From Mycocentrospora acerina (taxonomy: Eukaryota > Ascomycota > Dothideomycetes > Pleosporales), in the NCBI GenBank assembly GCA_022701365.1, contig JAKUHH010000290.1, positions 186,001 through 250,000 of the forward strand: DNA of 64,000 bases. Reading direction: 5' to 3'. The notes beneath the pieces are model-generated. The model saw only the letters and a program-made list of their open reading frames with translations. It ran no database searches and was not told the origin of the DNA. The translations under genes were made by a program, and so were the position numbers. Below are positions 20,932 to 32,803 of the stretch, one piece after another. The number at the start of each line of letters is the position of its first letter. The first letter of the stretch is position 1.

Positions 20932-23900
20932 TTAAAAGAAACCATCTTTTGAATTTCGAATTCTCTTTGAACGACGCTTATCTTCGTCAACAACAGACAC
21001 ATAGCCACGCTTTTTGGGGAGAATAAGGAATGGTTTGGCACACAAGTAATGACTTGCTGGTAATGCAGGAAGTGGCTTCTCATATGTAGAATGCTCAATA
21101 GTACCAAAAGGACTCTCAAGTTTCTGATCACTAATAAGCTTTGTTACTGTTGTAGGAAAGCCACTTAGTAGCTTCCGGTTACTGGTAATCCCTTGAATAG
21201 AAAATGCAATCATTTCGTCCAGACCCCCAACCTGAAACGACACTTGTCGTCTGAACGGTGGTAGGCTTTGTGGGACTGAATCAACACAGCTAATAGGCTT
21301 TTCTTGAATTAGAAACCAAGAGTTCGTCTCAATCAATCGATTGTAAAGGTAATGGCGACCTTCTAATGGGATGTTAAGTCGGCAGAATATGTGTCCGTGA
21401 CAGATGTAGTTGCCTGATTCAATGATCAGAAGTTGATCTAGCTCAAAATAGAACATAGAGGCCATTATTGAATCAAAAACTGCAGTCATGACTGTATTGT
21501 CTTCGTGTATACTCCGTAATACATGGTCTTTTAACTGTGGGATTTTGAAGAAATTATCCAGACTTGGCTCCGGGCCAGTAAATTGAATGTTGAGACGATG
21601 ATAGCGGGACCGAGAACTAGGTTTAATTGAATTTAGAAATTGGTTCCAAGCATGTTCGCTGTCAAGACTACGCATAAAGCTTTTGAACAAGCGAACGTAA
21701 AACCGGGGCTGGGTGACTATCTCACGGACTGTTGCTGACGAAGTCCCAGTTCCTAGTGAGAGGACAAAGTCTGGCTCAGGTTTGTTTGGCCAGAGAAATC
21801 TTGTTTCCCATTGGGCAATACTAGCTGGATTGTTGTGCCGTAGCCCGCCATCCTGGAATGTACCTAATTTATTAACCGCCTGTGGTTTGAAAAACCTGGT
21901 TAAAGCAATTAGAGGTATACTTAATATTTAGGAGAGAACACACCATGGAGCAGCTGATGTGCAGCAAGCCCTAGACCATTAGTTAAGGCAATTATATCCT
22001 GTGAATTGGACTTACGCGTCACTAATCGTTATATCATCTTGGGATTTTTCAGCTCGGACGACATCGTAACCTACTTTTGATTAAAAAAGTGTTTTGTATT
22101 GGGTTTGATCGTTGCTAACCTAGATTTTGATGGCGTTTTCCACCGTTATAGTTTGTGAAGAGCCACGGTAAAGAGTTGTCGACGGCAGTAGTGGTTACAG
22201 CAACCTTCGTAGTGTTTCGCAACGGATTAAACATCTGGAGGGGGGATTCAATTGTCTTCTTAAAGGTGTCCTGTATAGCAGCAAGACTGTATTGCCCGTC
22301 CTCAACATATCCTCTTAGAAGTCTAAGTCCTCTTGCAAGGAGGGCTTTTGGTTTCCCAAATGTCTTGCTAGCAACTTCTTCAAACCTCCTAATAGACTCT
22401 GGCAAGTCCCATTGTAGCAGAAACATACCAATAACAACAAGACCGCCTGCTAAATTTAGTTGAATAGGAACTTATACTTCATGTTTTACATACCTGCTGA
22501 GGTTCCACAAACAAAGTCAAAGTGGTCTTGAACTGAACAGTGGAAGGGGGTAAGTAAATTATCAAGATGCTGAAGAAACATCAAAGGTATTACACCTCGA
22601 ATACCACCACCGTCTACGCTCAATACTCGAATTCCAGAAGTAGGCGGGACGAATCGGAAGACGGAATTTGGATTAACAACCCCACATAGTACACAATCTG
22701 TGAGCTTATACGTGTTTCTCTCAGAACGTGAGCAGTCACCAAATATTTTAATACACGGGTCGCAGAGAGCGTGACCACAGGCAACGACCTTCTCTGGCAT
22801 GCTCAAAAAACAGCAAAAGCATGATTGATGGCTTTTGATCTCTGCCATATGCGGATGATGTGTTGCAAGTGTCTGACGGTGAATCTCATGCGCGGGTAGA
22901 GCGGTATAATGATATGCCTCGAACAAATCCTGGAACTCTTTCAATAATCTTGACATAAACTTGTCTTGAATAGCAGCATGCGCGGTGTATGAAGAGATAG
23001 CTGTTCTGCAAGATTTTGCATAGATGTGTTCAAAAAGATATACCGGCGAGAAATCTATTCATATTAGCATGTCTACGAACGCCCTTGTATGTGCTTACCA
23101 TGAGCTCTAGGGGGGTAGCTTGCGAGCAAAAGGGAAGAGGCTACTATAGGTGCTGCAAAATTCCATAGCCAAGCCTGCGACGGCAGTTGGGCCAAAAAAT
23201 CGGTCAGGCAGTGTGCAAGTAAGTCTACAGAAAAACCAAGAGGTCGGGACGCACTGGCAAGGTGGAAAGGCTGGGTATAATCTTCACTACATAAGTGGAT
23301 AAGAGCTTGTTTTGTCATTGCTTTGAAATGCGGGTAGTTGAAATTCGTGTGCGTTATCTCCCGATCTTGTATAGAGGCCTCAGACAATGCGAGGAGCCTT
23401 CGCTTCAGCGCTCCAGCACGAATCGCAGCAGACTTGAAGGTTTGAAGACCGAGTACCTCGATGCCGCTAAATTGTTGCTCAATGTCGCGTTGGAATTCAG
23501 TGTATGAGCAACCCCTTATCTTTTGGATAGCTTGGAATAGCAGACTTGTTGCCTTGTTCGCAGCAATACTTTCGTCAAATGTATCTGATAATGTTTCTGT
23601 TACTAACAAAAGGCGAGGTGGGGCTGTTAACTTAGCCGCCAGCGACGCAGTCGCGTGAAGCGCTAACCATTCTGCAGCAGCCTTTGGCCCGCCAAGATCG
23701 CCTACAAAACAACAGATTACGTTTGAAAAAGGCGCAAAAACTCTACCACATAGTGTAGTAGTGAGATCTTCTGTGCATGGTGCGATCCAAGAGGTGACTT
23801 TGGCAGTTGGTTCCGTGACGACAAGAGTGGATGAGAATGCTGCCTGCGGGCTGCAGTCGATCACGAGAAGCGGGGTAGAACCATTGCGCAACCGCGGGGA

Positions 23901-24113
23901 CCACTGCAGGTAGACATTCTTTTGCGTAGGGATTGAGATATTATTTCCCATTAACTTATCTAGCAGAACTGTTTTCGATCTTTTTCCTATAATCGTAATA
24001 ACTGAAGGTTTGCTGCTCGTAGAGTTTTGTTCTAAAAATTCAGGAGGTTCATGGTGCGCCAGCATATTACTGCCGTGGGAAGTTTTGAATATGATCCATG
24101 GAAAGACTGTCAT
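20932..24113 (-). CDS. Patatin-like phospholipase with RING-like domain, 964 aa
   Basis: Six exons join in frame: 24113-23099, 23000-22494, 22446-22120, 22070-22016, 21970-21944 and 21895-20932 (2895 nt). Residues 1-338 form an N-terminal domain of unknown function with a GKRSKT segment loosely like a P-loop. Residues 399-445 carry a RING-like Cys pattern (CFCC, ACGHALCDPC, DCVLC). The patatin domain follows with the oxyanion motif DGGGIRG (468-474), the nucleophile elbow GTSAG (about 504) and the acid in QDGGLRHNNP, so the Ser-Asp dyad is complete. Patatins hydrolyse membrane lipids (phospholipase A-type). PLP genes are recurrent Starship cargo and belong to families linked to fungal immunity-like responses. 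It starts head to head with the DUF3723 gene 240 bp away. Met at 24062 is an alternative start. Confidence 0.88.
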
Positions 24114-24352
24114 TCTGAGCGATGTCTGATAGTGAAAGGAGGTAATTGTGTGTCTTTATGGCACGTCAATAACGCGTCGTTCCTGTTTCCTGCCGGCCGT
24201 CTGCTGAGCGCGTCATGCACGAACCACGCTTTGCACAACAGTGTACTGTTTACGAACTGCTTAATCCTGTGGCTCTGCTTCTATTCACAAGCCCTTTAAC
24301 ACATTATTATGTCGCTGCTGGTAAGCCCTGGTTGTTGAATGCGACTGTCGCA
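24114..24352. promoter_or_regulatory. Shared divergent promoter of the patatin-like and DUF3723 genes
   Basis: Only 239 bp separate the two start codons, so both promoters must lie here or overlap. No TATA box or clear factor site was identified. Co-expression of the two is plausible. Confidence 0.4.
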
Positions 24353-27282
24353 ATGCCTTCAGTATATGACAATGAATTGGCTGAGCTTAAATCCGCTTGC
24401 TATCGAGGCATAGCTAGAGTTCCTCTTGATGCACTTAACTTCCAACATCCATTGGCACTATCTCAACATCGAGAAGTCTCGCTTAAAAACGTTGAACGCC
24501 TTACAAGGATATTCAAACACACAGGTTGTCTAAGACTTCAGGAAGAAAACATTATTAATGCTATCGTCCAGGAAGACGAGTTATTACTGGCGCTTTCTGA
24601 AGCTGGGCTCTCTACAGATCAACTCCAGGGCCTCTTATGGGCACAGGATGCACCGTCTCTCAATTTAAAGAATGTACAATGTCTCTCAGGATTGCACCGA
24701 ACCCATGCCGCGAACAATTTCCTTGATGAGAACGACAAGTGGTGGACAGTGCGACTATTTTCTCACGGTACGGTTACTCAAGGCATAATCTTCCAGTTGA
24801 CTTAACTGATTGTACAGACACATCAAGTCCACTACTGACCCATTTTATTGAGGCATATACGAACGAACAAAAGCCAGCAGACGGTGAAATTTTCCGAAAG
24901 ATTCGTCTGTATCATAGGCAGAATGACAAGGCAGCTGAGGATCGCTGGTGGGCCTGTCTGGACAACTCAAAGCCTAAGGATCTGCGTCAACTTTTCAGAC
25001 GTGACGAAATTACGTCAGCTTTCGATGCATTGATAGATTTTCCAGGCCTGTGGACTAAAGTGCAACTAGGTGCGCTTCATAGACTTCTGGCATTGAAGTG
25101 TGATGAGGTATGAGCGATAACATCCAATATTAAGAACGTTCTAACACAAGCAGGAGATGATACATTACCTTCGACATATCGCAGAGTTTTGGCAGAACGT
25201 ACTCAAATTGGACAATACATCTCTACCAAGTTCTGTCGTGGACTCAAATACCGCAGACAAGTTAGAAATGTTGGCCCCGAAGCACTCTGCTCCAGACCGA
25301 GATCTTGTTCGTCAATTAATGCAACGCGGTGAGATATTTCCTTCCGTTTCAGACAACGAAATACGAGGAATTTTAGTTGAAAAGATTTGCGCACTTAGTG
25401 GTCCAATCCCCTCCCTCTGGACTTTCTTTGAGACACTTAAATTCCTAGAGCCTATCTGCGAAGCACTTAAAAGTCTAATTGGATGTAAAATAAAGCGAAC
25501 AATTCGTTCAGCCTTAATGGGTTGTCATTTCGCACCCGAGAAAAATCTGATACAGATCTCTGAGTTGGATGAAGTTGAGATAAAAAGAACACTTAGTCGA
25601 ACTGGCGCCGCAGCAATTGCTTACGTGGAGTTATGGGCATACTGTGCTCGTCATTTTGACGGATTAACATCTTTTACGCCGAGGAAAGAGAGTGGGGAAC
25701 CTAAACCTACCCCTAAAGGTCCAAATCCTGCGGTGTGGCAACATCTAGCCAAATTCGCCCTTTCGCGAGGATTTAGGACAACAAGAGCCGTAGAATTAGC
25801 ACAGTCTGATTGCCGCTCCCAATTGGCACTTGACTACCTGAAAAAGGCTAATCCGGTTTCTACAGGCTTCGCACCTGAGCATATAGATAGAGTAATCCAG
25901 GCTAGCCAATTCGTTATTTCCCAGCAGATACACTCAGTGGAGCCTAGTGACGACTATCTAGAGGTTGAAAGACGGGGGGGGCGCCCCTTCGAGCGAGAGT
26001 TTGCTCAAGACAAGAAGACTTTATTCACTCCGTACCTATACAGAACTGGAACATATCATACTGTTACCCACACTTTTGTGCGGCGTAAACTCTTTGCTTG
26101 TCTATTTGGTCACTTTGAATTAGAGGTTAGTCAGAACTTTAAAGCTAGTGCGATTTAAACTCATTGCTTATTTAGGATGTGAATCTTGACCCTTCAGTTA
26201 ATAGAAGATCATTTTCGGAAGCCGAACCTATGGAGATAGTAAGACCTGAAGAAATGCCCAACTTTGTAGAAATTGAACAAACTGCCAGTATTCAGCATGA
26301 ACTCCAGATGCTTCAGCAACGTTATAATAATCTTGTTCAAGAAAAGGACAATATTGTAGAGGAACAAATATCTCTACGTGCAAAAAATGAGGAGTTGCAG
26401 GATCGTCTTAATACACAACGGTCCATCCTTGATGACCAGAAGTCTCTCCAAGCACAATATGAGGAGCTGCAAAGTGCCTTCAATAGACTACGATCTCACC
26501 AACACGAGCTTCAGAAGAAGTACGATGCTCTCTTTGCTAAACATAACAACCCTCGTTATACGCAGAGAGATAAACAAAAAGCTATTAATGCTAAAAGGGA
26601 ACAATATCAAATTCTTCCAGCCACACAACGTCTGCTCCTTGAAGGAAGCACAGAGGGTTTAAGAGCTCAGCCAGAACTTCATTCTCCACTGATATTGTCT
26701 TCTGAGATTACTCTCTATGCAAATACCGACCTTTTCACAAAGAAAGAGTTGCATACAACATGGCAAAAACACTTAAGAGATAGTTTAGAGCTCTTTTTTA
26801 CCTCTTCAAATGACACAGCAGGAAATTTTAGGGGGTTTAGTTTCGCTGTTAGCAGAGATCGACTAAACGCCATTCCAGTAATCACATCTTTCATTGGCCT
26901 GGTAAGGTCGAATATGTCTGAAGAGCCTCGGGCCGTGGATGCTGTAGGAAGACGCCTTACTTCTATGGACCCCGAATTTGTATTTGGAGCGTTAGAGATG
27001 CATGAGACTATATTTGTTGGCCCACCTAGTGTTTTGGATGAGTACATTCAGAAGGGAGCGAATGAAACGTACATCAAAAGTCTACCTGCAGTCAACAATG
27101 GGGTATCTCTCATAAGATATCGTCGCCCCTGGACAGAGGATGACTCAGATGACGCCGAAGACTCGGAATGGGCCCGCAAACGTCCTCGAATAGCCTATCA
27201 TGATGAATTTAATGTCGCCACATCCTCTTCACGGATAATGGGAAGGATAGAAGATGGAAATGATACAGAATCTGAGCTCTAG
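24353..27282 (+). pseudogene. DUF3723 family protein with a single-base frameshift
   Basis: The N-terminal DUF3723 region runs from MPSVYDNE at 24353 to KWWTVRLFSH near 24770. The reading then continues only in another frame (GYSRHNLPVDLTDCTD onward). One missing base, probably in the GG run near 24773, explains the shift, and I found no usable intron there. The rest splices cleanly: exon to 25107, intron 25108-25153, exon 25154-26125, intron 26126-26175, exon 26176-27282. With one base added the sum divides by three (about 944 aa). Residues after about 600 form a coiled coil (MLQQRYNNLVQEKDN), and the end is acidic and disordered. DUF3723 proteins have no known activity but are recurrent Starship passengers. 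It is either a sequencing error or a recent inactivation. Confidence 0.8.
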
Positions 27283-27447
27283 GCTCTATAATTATTTGGA
27301 TATATGGAAAAATAGTTCAATCTAAAATAGTTTGTTTATATTTTTGCTTTTCCTCAGAAGTAGGCCGAAAAAATTGCTGAAAATCAAGAAGAACCTCTAC
27401 AAAAAGAACCTTTCCTGCATGCTAAAGGCTTTAGCCCTCTTCCAACC

Positions 27448-28004
27448 TTAATGTTGTAGCTCAGATGGCAAGACCATATCCCTTGGGAGTGGTAGCGAGC
27501 TACACTTGCGACGTGGAGTACCCTCTGGTGATGAGGACGTTGATGAGAAAATCTCTGGATATGGAGAAAAGTGCCTTTGGTTGCGCTCGCTAGACTTCGC
27601 AGCATATCTCGCTTCGATTGTTCGTATCGCATAAGAGGGCGGTGAGGGCGAAGACGAGAATCCTCTAATGAGCTTGGCTCGACCTCTGGAGATTCCATCA
27701 TTAAGACTTTGAAAGTGGGCGGGTCGTCTAACAGTGATTTCTCGACAATCATTGATCTTTACATGTTAGTTCGTTTTCAAATGTGTATAAGGTGAGAATA
27801 GTGTACGTATTCTTGGAGACCCTGTGGCCAATGGAGCCCATCTTCTTCTGTGCTGAATATGAACGCGCGTTCTCCAGGTTTTTCAACAATGATTGATATT
27901 CGAACCGAATCGTCAATATCGTGGAGTTCAGCGGCCTTTTTGAACATGCCATGCACTCGGGTCTTGACTGATCGGACAAGATTTTGTGGTTGTCTTTGTG
28001 GCAT
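27448..28004 (-). CDS. Small protein with MADS-box-like segment, 168 aa
   Basis: Two exons (28004-27807 and 27756-27448) are joined by a 50-bp intron with an ACTAAC branch point, in frame. Residues 12-55 have the pattern of the MADS-box core: a basic helix with MFKKAAELHD, then two hydrophobic strands (VRISIIVEK, RAFIFST). That is how the SRF/MEF2 DNA-binding fold runs (KKAxEL, then LLV and a tyrosine/phenylalanine strand). The remaining 110 residues are Ser-, Pro- and Arg-rich and probably disordered. Similar segments occur in two other genes of this window (38497-39785 and 40731-41347). DNA binding is inference from the pattern. Confidence 0.65.
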
Positions 28005-28152
28005 GTTGTGTGTATGGATTACGAATAGTCTTAGAGCTTCTGTGCCGTATTGAAGTAAGTCTTAGAAGTGTGTTTGCTGTTGACAGAGTACGTATTGGAA
28101 CATCCATGGGTAGATAAAGCAGTATAATTTGATCACATGACCGACCCGCCAC

Positions 28153-28557
28153 GCGCCGCTATGCTCGATTAAATTATCCTGGGGTGGCGGCGCCTAAGTC
28201 AAATAGTAATGAGCTAAAAAGAGACACTCAGGCGGCAATCAGCGAAATGAAATCCTACTTTAATTGGCTAAATAGAAATAAACTCTGCGTAGCCATCCTG
28301 GCGGCTAAGTCGTACTAGTTGGAGCTAGCACACCTGCATGGTACTAACTACGGATGACGGGTACAGTCCACAGGCACGGTGACTAAACACGGTAAACAGT
28401 AGCGAGTAACAAACCCGTCATTAAATTAACCGTTTACTGTTTTTCTAGAATACTACTGCCGTAAGCATCCGTAATTATGTAGACGTGTGTGTGTATATAC
28501 GACGCCAAATCCCAAATTTGGCCATTGCTGTGTTGATTTTCACACCCTTTTGCAATC
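28153..28557. other. Intergenic region with GTAAACAG / CTGTTTAC motifs
   Basis: No gene is seen. Facing motifs GGTAAACAGTAG (near 28390) and CCGTTTACTGTTTT (near 28427) form an imperfect inverted pair 110-170 bp upstream of the ferric-reductase-type gene. They also lie about 380 bp upstream of the MADS-like gene on the other strand. Confidence 0.45.
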
Positions 28558-30291
28558 ATGCAAGCTACACTTGTCTACACTATTGCATACTTTACTATTA
28601 TTGGTCTTGTTTTTTGTTGGCGACTTTCTTCTATTCTCGTAGGGTACACTCGTGAGCGGATTCTTCCCATTATCTATAAATGGGCATTGTATACGGTTAT
28701 TCACCCGCGATTCAATGGGAGCTCAGATATCACGATTCTGGCAAGTGTAGCAATAATTATTCTTTACACTGGTAACGTGATAGGAGTTGCTATTGGGGTT
28801 AGAAGTCAAGCTGAGCTGTCATCTCGCGTTGCAAGACTTTGCATGACTAATCTGGTCATTTTGTACTTTGGAGGACACAGTAACTTCTTCATCCACAAAG
28901 TGATCCAAATTCCGCACAACGAATATATTTTGGTACATCGGTGGGTTGGACGCCTGTCCATTGTCGAAGGGATGATTCACGCAACTATAAGCATAATCCG
29001 CTATCGGTCCGCTACCAGTGTGATTGATTACACAGTAAGTAGCTGGTCTACAGCTAAAACATTGAAATGCTAACGATACAAGCTTCTCGCTCTTACATTT
29101 TCGATTGCATTTTTCTCTTTTGTTGTCCTCCGCAGAATGTTCTACGAATTTTTTTTACGTACGCACTCTATTGCTGCAGTCGCATTGCTTGTGTTAATAT
29201 GGCTCCATCTCCACCACATCCAGATCTATCAACTTGTGTGTTTACTTACTGCAGCTTCAGCTTTTCTCATACAAAAGCTATTAGGACTTGTTTTATTCTT
29301 GTACCGAAACTTTGGCTCTGGTCCTCCTTGCCAGGCGCTAGTAACACCGTTTCCCCAAGAGAACTTCGGCGATGAGATTTTTAAGATCCGCATCACTTTA
29401 AAGAGAACATGGAAAATCAAACCAGGTCAATTCATCTACCTATCGCTGCCAGCCTCTCGAACTATGGGCCTAGGTTTTCTTGAGTATCATCCGTTTCTAG
29501 TTGCTTGGGCGACAGACAACAAAGATGGTCAGGTAACAAATATTGTACTTCTTGTACAATCTCGCAAAGGTTTCACACAGAGGCTGAAATACATTCACTC
29601 TTCTGTTTCAGCCTTCATCGATGGGCCTCATGGCGGGATTGAAATGACAGAGCTTGCGAAGTACGACAAAATTTTGTTAATGTCTAGCGGGGTTGGAATT
29701 GCTGCTCATTTGCAAACATCTCAGTATCTCTTACTAGCTCATGACAAGCAAACTGCAAGGGTGAGAAGATTGACGTTGCTCTGGTTCTTAGAAACGCAAG
29801 GTAAGTAAAGCCTACTCTCGCCTCTGCATTACTAAAACGCCATTAGATCAGATCAAATGGGCGACTGAGTTTCTTAGTAATCTTGAACGCAGTGACCGCC
29901 GACACATTCTTACTATATACCTCTTCTTCCCTGATAAAATTGAAGACTCGTACGAAAATAGGAGTGTAGGCAGAATTAATCGCAGTCAGTTGCGACGAGT
30001 CTCGCTACTTGGTACATTATACATGGGCACGTATATTGAAGGTGAATGGGATGCTGAAGCTGGTAATATGATCGTCTCAGGTAGATTTCCAACTAGAGGA
30101 CTGAAAAACACTACTAATCTTAAGTAGTTTGTGGCAGCCCTAAGTTTGAGCTCCGGGCTAGACAAGCTGTACGAGAGAGTCCACATAACATTGACTTTTC
30201 ATCAAGTGTATTTCAACCAAGCGAAACTGAGACAAGCAGATTTTCAGAGTCTAGATACAGCCAGGGAAAACTTATGGAAACGGTGAAGTAA
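28558..30291 (+). CDS. Ferric-reductase-type transmembrane flavocytochrome (FRE), 530 aa
   Basis: Exons 28558-29034, 29083-29800, 29847-30080 and 30128-30291 sum to 1593 nt. The N-terminal half has several membrane helices with paired haem-ligand histidines (ILVHRWVGR...GMIHAT, and LRTHSIAA...IWLHLH). The C-terminal half has the FAD site (KPGQFIYLSLP, HPFLVAW) and NAD(P)H-site elements (DGPHGG, SSGVGIAAHL). Enzymes of this family pass electrons from NADPH through FAD and two haems to ferric or cupric ions outside the cell. The last intron (30081-30127) matters: without it the gene seems to stop early at 30125, and with it the conserved end VCGSPKFE...VFQPSE is restored. It appears intact. FRE genes are recurrent Starship cargo. 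Confidence 0.9.
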
Positions 30292-31008
30292 CATTAATAT
30301 TACTAGAAAAGTGTTATATAGAAACAAAAATGAAACTTACGTAATGTGTAAACGAAACAATTCATTCTGATGTATGTTACACGAAACTTGTGAAAGCAGG
30401 CCTGCGCAAGAGGTGGCGAGCTACAGCGACTTTGTCAGACGTTGCAGAGTCGCAAAGCTATTCCCTAGTTGCGCAAGCATAAAAAACAATATTTTGCGCC
30501 GCATGCTTGCATGTGCTAGTGTAGATGATTGCTTGCTAATTTGTATAGCTTTCGCTCTGGCTATTTTCATTGGTTCGGGCTAGCCGGCTGGTATACGTAA
30601 CATTTCCAAGCCGGCAGATAACGTGTGAACCTCCGCGCTTGCGTCATATGATAGGATGCACAGATGGAGGATCTAAACAAGTAAAGATTTTAAAGTAAAG
30701 TTACGCGCGCGTCGATCACCTCTATGTATGTCTAGCTCGTACGAGTGCACACAACAAGTAAGCCGTGGCTGAACTAAAAAGAGGTGATTTGCTAAGAAGC
30801 GCGTGTACCGCAGGATGCAGGATGCAGGTTACATCCCGTGTCTAACTGTGTTCTGAGCTGCTTTGTCGCTCATTTTTGATTTGCAATCCTCTAACTGTAC
30901 GCACTTCCCGTGTGGACTGATTCATCGCATAGGTTCGCTCCCCGCACGGGTTACTTGATTAAACGGTCAGCTTATTACCTAATTCTAACGGTCCGTCTGG
31001 AGGCATAT
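30292..31008. other. Intergenic, leading into the repeat array
   Basis: No convincing gene; a 69-codon open frame at 30374-30583 lacks support. From about 30900, isolated copies of CCGCACGGG and CCCGTGTGG appear and lead into the 85-bp tandem repeat. Confidence 0.5.
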
Positions 31009-31289
31009 CCCGTACGGGCTGCCCTTTCGTAAGGTCTACTACTCCGCACGGGCTACTGTTCTCCTGTTCTTAACAACCCGTCTTCAATCAGGTCCCGTAC
31101 GGGCTGCTCTTTCGTAAGGTCTACTACTCCGCACGGGCTACTACTCCGCACGGGCTACTGTTCTCCTGTTCTTAACAACCCGTCTTCAATCAGGTCCCGT
31201 ACGGGCTGCCCTTTCGTAAGGTCTACTACTCCGCACGGGCTACTGTTCTCCTGTTCTTAACAACCCGTCTTCAGTCAGGTCCCGTACGG
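31009..31289. repeat. 85-bp tandem repeat built on the palindrome CCCGTACGGG
   Basis: The perfect palindrome CCCGTACGGG recurs at 31009, 31094 and 31196, with a ninth-base variant at 31281. Three almost identical units of 85, 102 and 85 bp result. The middle one is longer by a 17-bp duplication around CCGCACGGGCTACTACT. Every unit also holds CCGCACGGG and AACCCGTCTTCA. Related single copies spread over about 30900-31460. There is no coding frame. Paired CCG/CGG half sites are what Zn2Cys6 fungal regulators bind, so clustered regulatory sites are one possibility, and a transposon end region is another. Confidence 0.92.
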
Positions 31290-31507
31290 AGTGCTTTCTT
31301 GCACAGCTCGATTCCTTGCACGGGCTATTTAACACGAGCTACTGATTTTTTGCTTAAACAATTTGCACACAGCAATATCCCGTGCAGGCAATTGCTTAAA
31401 TAAGATATTTATCTTGTTTCTTTTCTTCTTAAGAGTTCCGCGCAGGCGCCCATATTGAATTGATCTATTTCTGCTTAGAAAAAACGTTTAGTTGAATTTA
31501 TCAGGTT

Positions 31508-31873
31508 CTAAATAATTCTATATACGTCTTTCATCTTTCTCTTGTACACTTGCTCAAGCAATGTTACAACTGCCCAATAATGTCTTGATATCTCAATGCG
31601 AATTGGCCTCCCCTCGCTGTACTCTGCACTGTATACAGCTCCGTCTTCTCTAAGTTTAAGACCTCTAAGGATAATATTCTCAAGGAAATGACCTCGACGA
31701 CAGTCATATGGCAGATAGCCATATAGTATCGGCTTGCATGCTCGGCACCGCTCAACATGGTGCTCAAAGATGTTCATATAAAGATATTCCATTCGTGTAG
31801 GCTTCCTTGAAAAAGATTGGACAACAGGCTGTGCGAAACGAACACGCGGGTGTAATTCAGGTTGAGAAGACAT
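31508..31873 (-). CDS. Small protein with Cys/His cluster, 121 aa
   Basis: The start is chosen at Met 31873 (MSSQPELH); the frame is open further up, but the composition is weaker there. Residues 40-65 have Cys and His spaced like a zinc-binding site (HHVERCRACKP, then YDCRRGH). A basic C-terminal helix follows (VYKRKMKDVYRI). No family is recognised. It lies 100 bp after the coiled-coil gene on the same strand and could be its 3' neighbour or a downstream exon. Confidence 0.5.
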   Translation of the reverse strand: MSSQPELHPRVRFAQPVVQSFSRKPTRMEYLYMNIFEHHVERCRACKPILYGYLPYDCRRGHFLENIILRGLKLREDGAVYSAEYSEGRPIRIEISRHYWAVVTLLEQVYKRKMKDVYRII

Positions 31874-31973
31874 TTTCATGGATCGATATTTAAATGTAGT
31901 TGCTACCACCATGTATTTATCACTTTGAACCATACCAACAGGAATTTGGAGTCTGAACGCTGGAACCTGTTGC

Positions 31974-32510
31974 TCAGATGTCCGTCGCCTGTTCTGCGTC
32001 AACAGGATCGTGTTTTTCATCTTCACCTCCCCCTATAAGTGGCGGTGCAACATCACCCTCATCTTCAGGGCGCTGGAGATTGTTGGCCCAAGTTACAATC
32101 TGACACGTCCAAGTCTTCATCATACTAATATCCTGTCGAAGACTCTCCGCTGCCCTCAGGGCCTCTGCCAGTTCCCTGTCCATGTCAGTATTAGTAAATC
32201 TAGGTTGTTGAAAGATGTACTCCTCTAGCTGGAGGACCTTTGTCTGATATTCCAACCGCAGCTGCCAGACATTCTTGAGTAGGTCCTCTAAACCCTGCTG
32301 GACTAGCTTTAGTCCGCCTTCAAGTGAGCTGCTGTGTTGTGGCATAGAAATATGATCGACTACATGGTTGAACCTAGGGAGAAAGTTGTCTCCAGGGGCA
32401 AGATCAAGACCAGAGAAGAAATGTTCATTGAAAACAACCTGGTCTGCCTGAGGATAGAATGGATCTGTGGTTGGATTGAAGTTCCATTGCTCGTTGTCTG
32501 GGGATGTCAT
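31974..32510 (-). CDS. Coiled-coil protein, 178 aa
   Basis: The start is at Met 32510 (MTSPDNEQW), since the upstream 30 codons look like untranslated sequence. The first 60 residues are aromatic-rich and probably disordered. Residues 70-150 are heptad-like (LVQQGLEDLLKNVWQLRLEY), and an acidic Gly-rich end follows. A CTGTTTACAGG motif cluster lies about 130 bp upstream. The function is unknown. Confidence 0.55.
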   Translation of the reverse strand: MTSPDNEQWNFNPTTDPFYPQADQVVFNEHFFSGLDLAPGDNFLPRFNHVVDHISMPQHSSSLEGGLKLVQQGLEDLLKNVWQLRLEYQTKVLQLEEYIFQQPRFTNTDMDRELAEALRAAESLRQDISMMKTWTCQIVTWANNLQRPEDEGDVAPPLIGGGEDEKHDPVDAEQATDI

Positions 32511-32803
32511 GATGAGAGGGGTGTGAGAGCAAGAATAAAGGAAGTAGCAGTAAACTGGTGATCGATAATTGATGTTAAAACAGAATTTAACAGGAAACAA
32601 CTAGACTAAATGCAATTTAAAGAGCGCTGAAGTACGAATACTGTTTACAGGAAGCAGGATCTTGTTCTCAACTGTTCTGTTCTGGTGTAGATCGTTCATG
32701 CTGTGCCACAACTCTGCTTATCTAGCTGGGCGCCAAAGTGCAAGGCACTCCAAAGGTACGAGTTCTAAGACCGGAATCATGACTCTGTAGTCTGGTTTCT
32801 GCA

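Noticed and set aside
30081..30130. Frameshift and early stop in the ferric-reductase gene
   Set aside because: A well-formed 47-bp intron explains it and restores the conserved end.
30374..30583. 69-codon ORF on the plus strand
   Set aside because: No recognised domain, no splice partner; probably chance.
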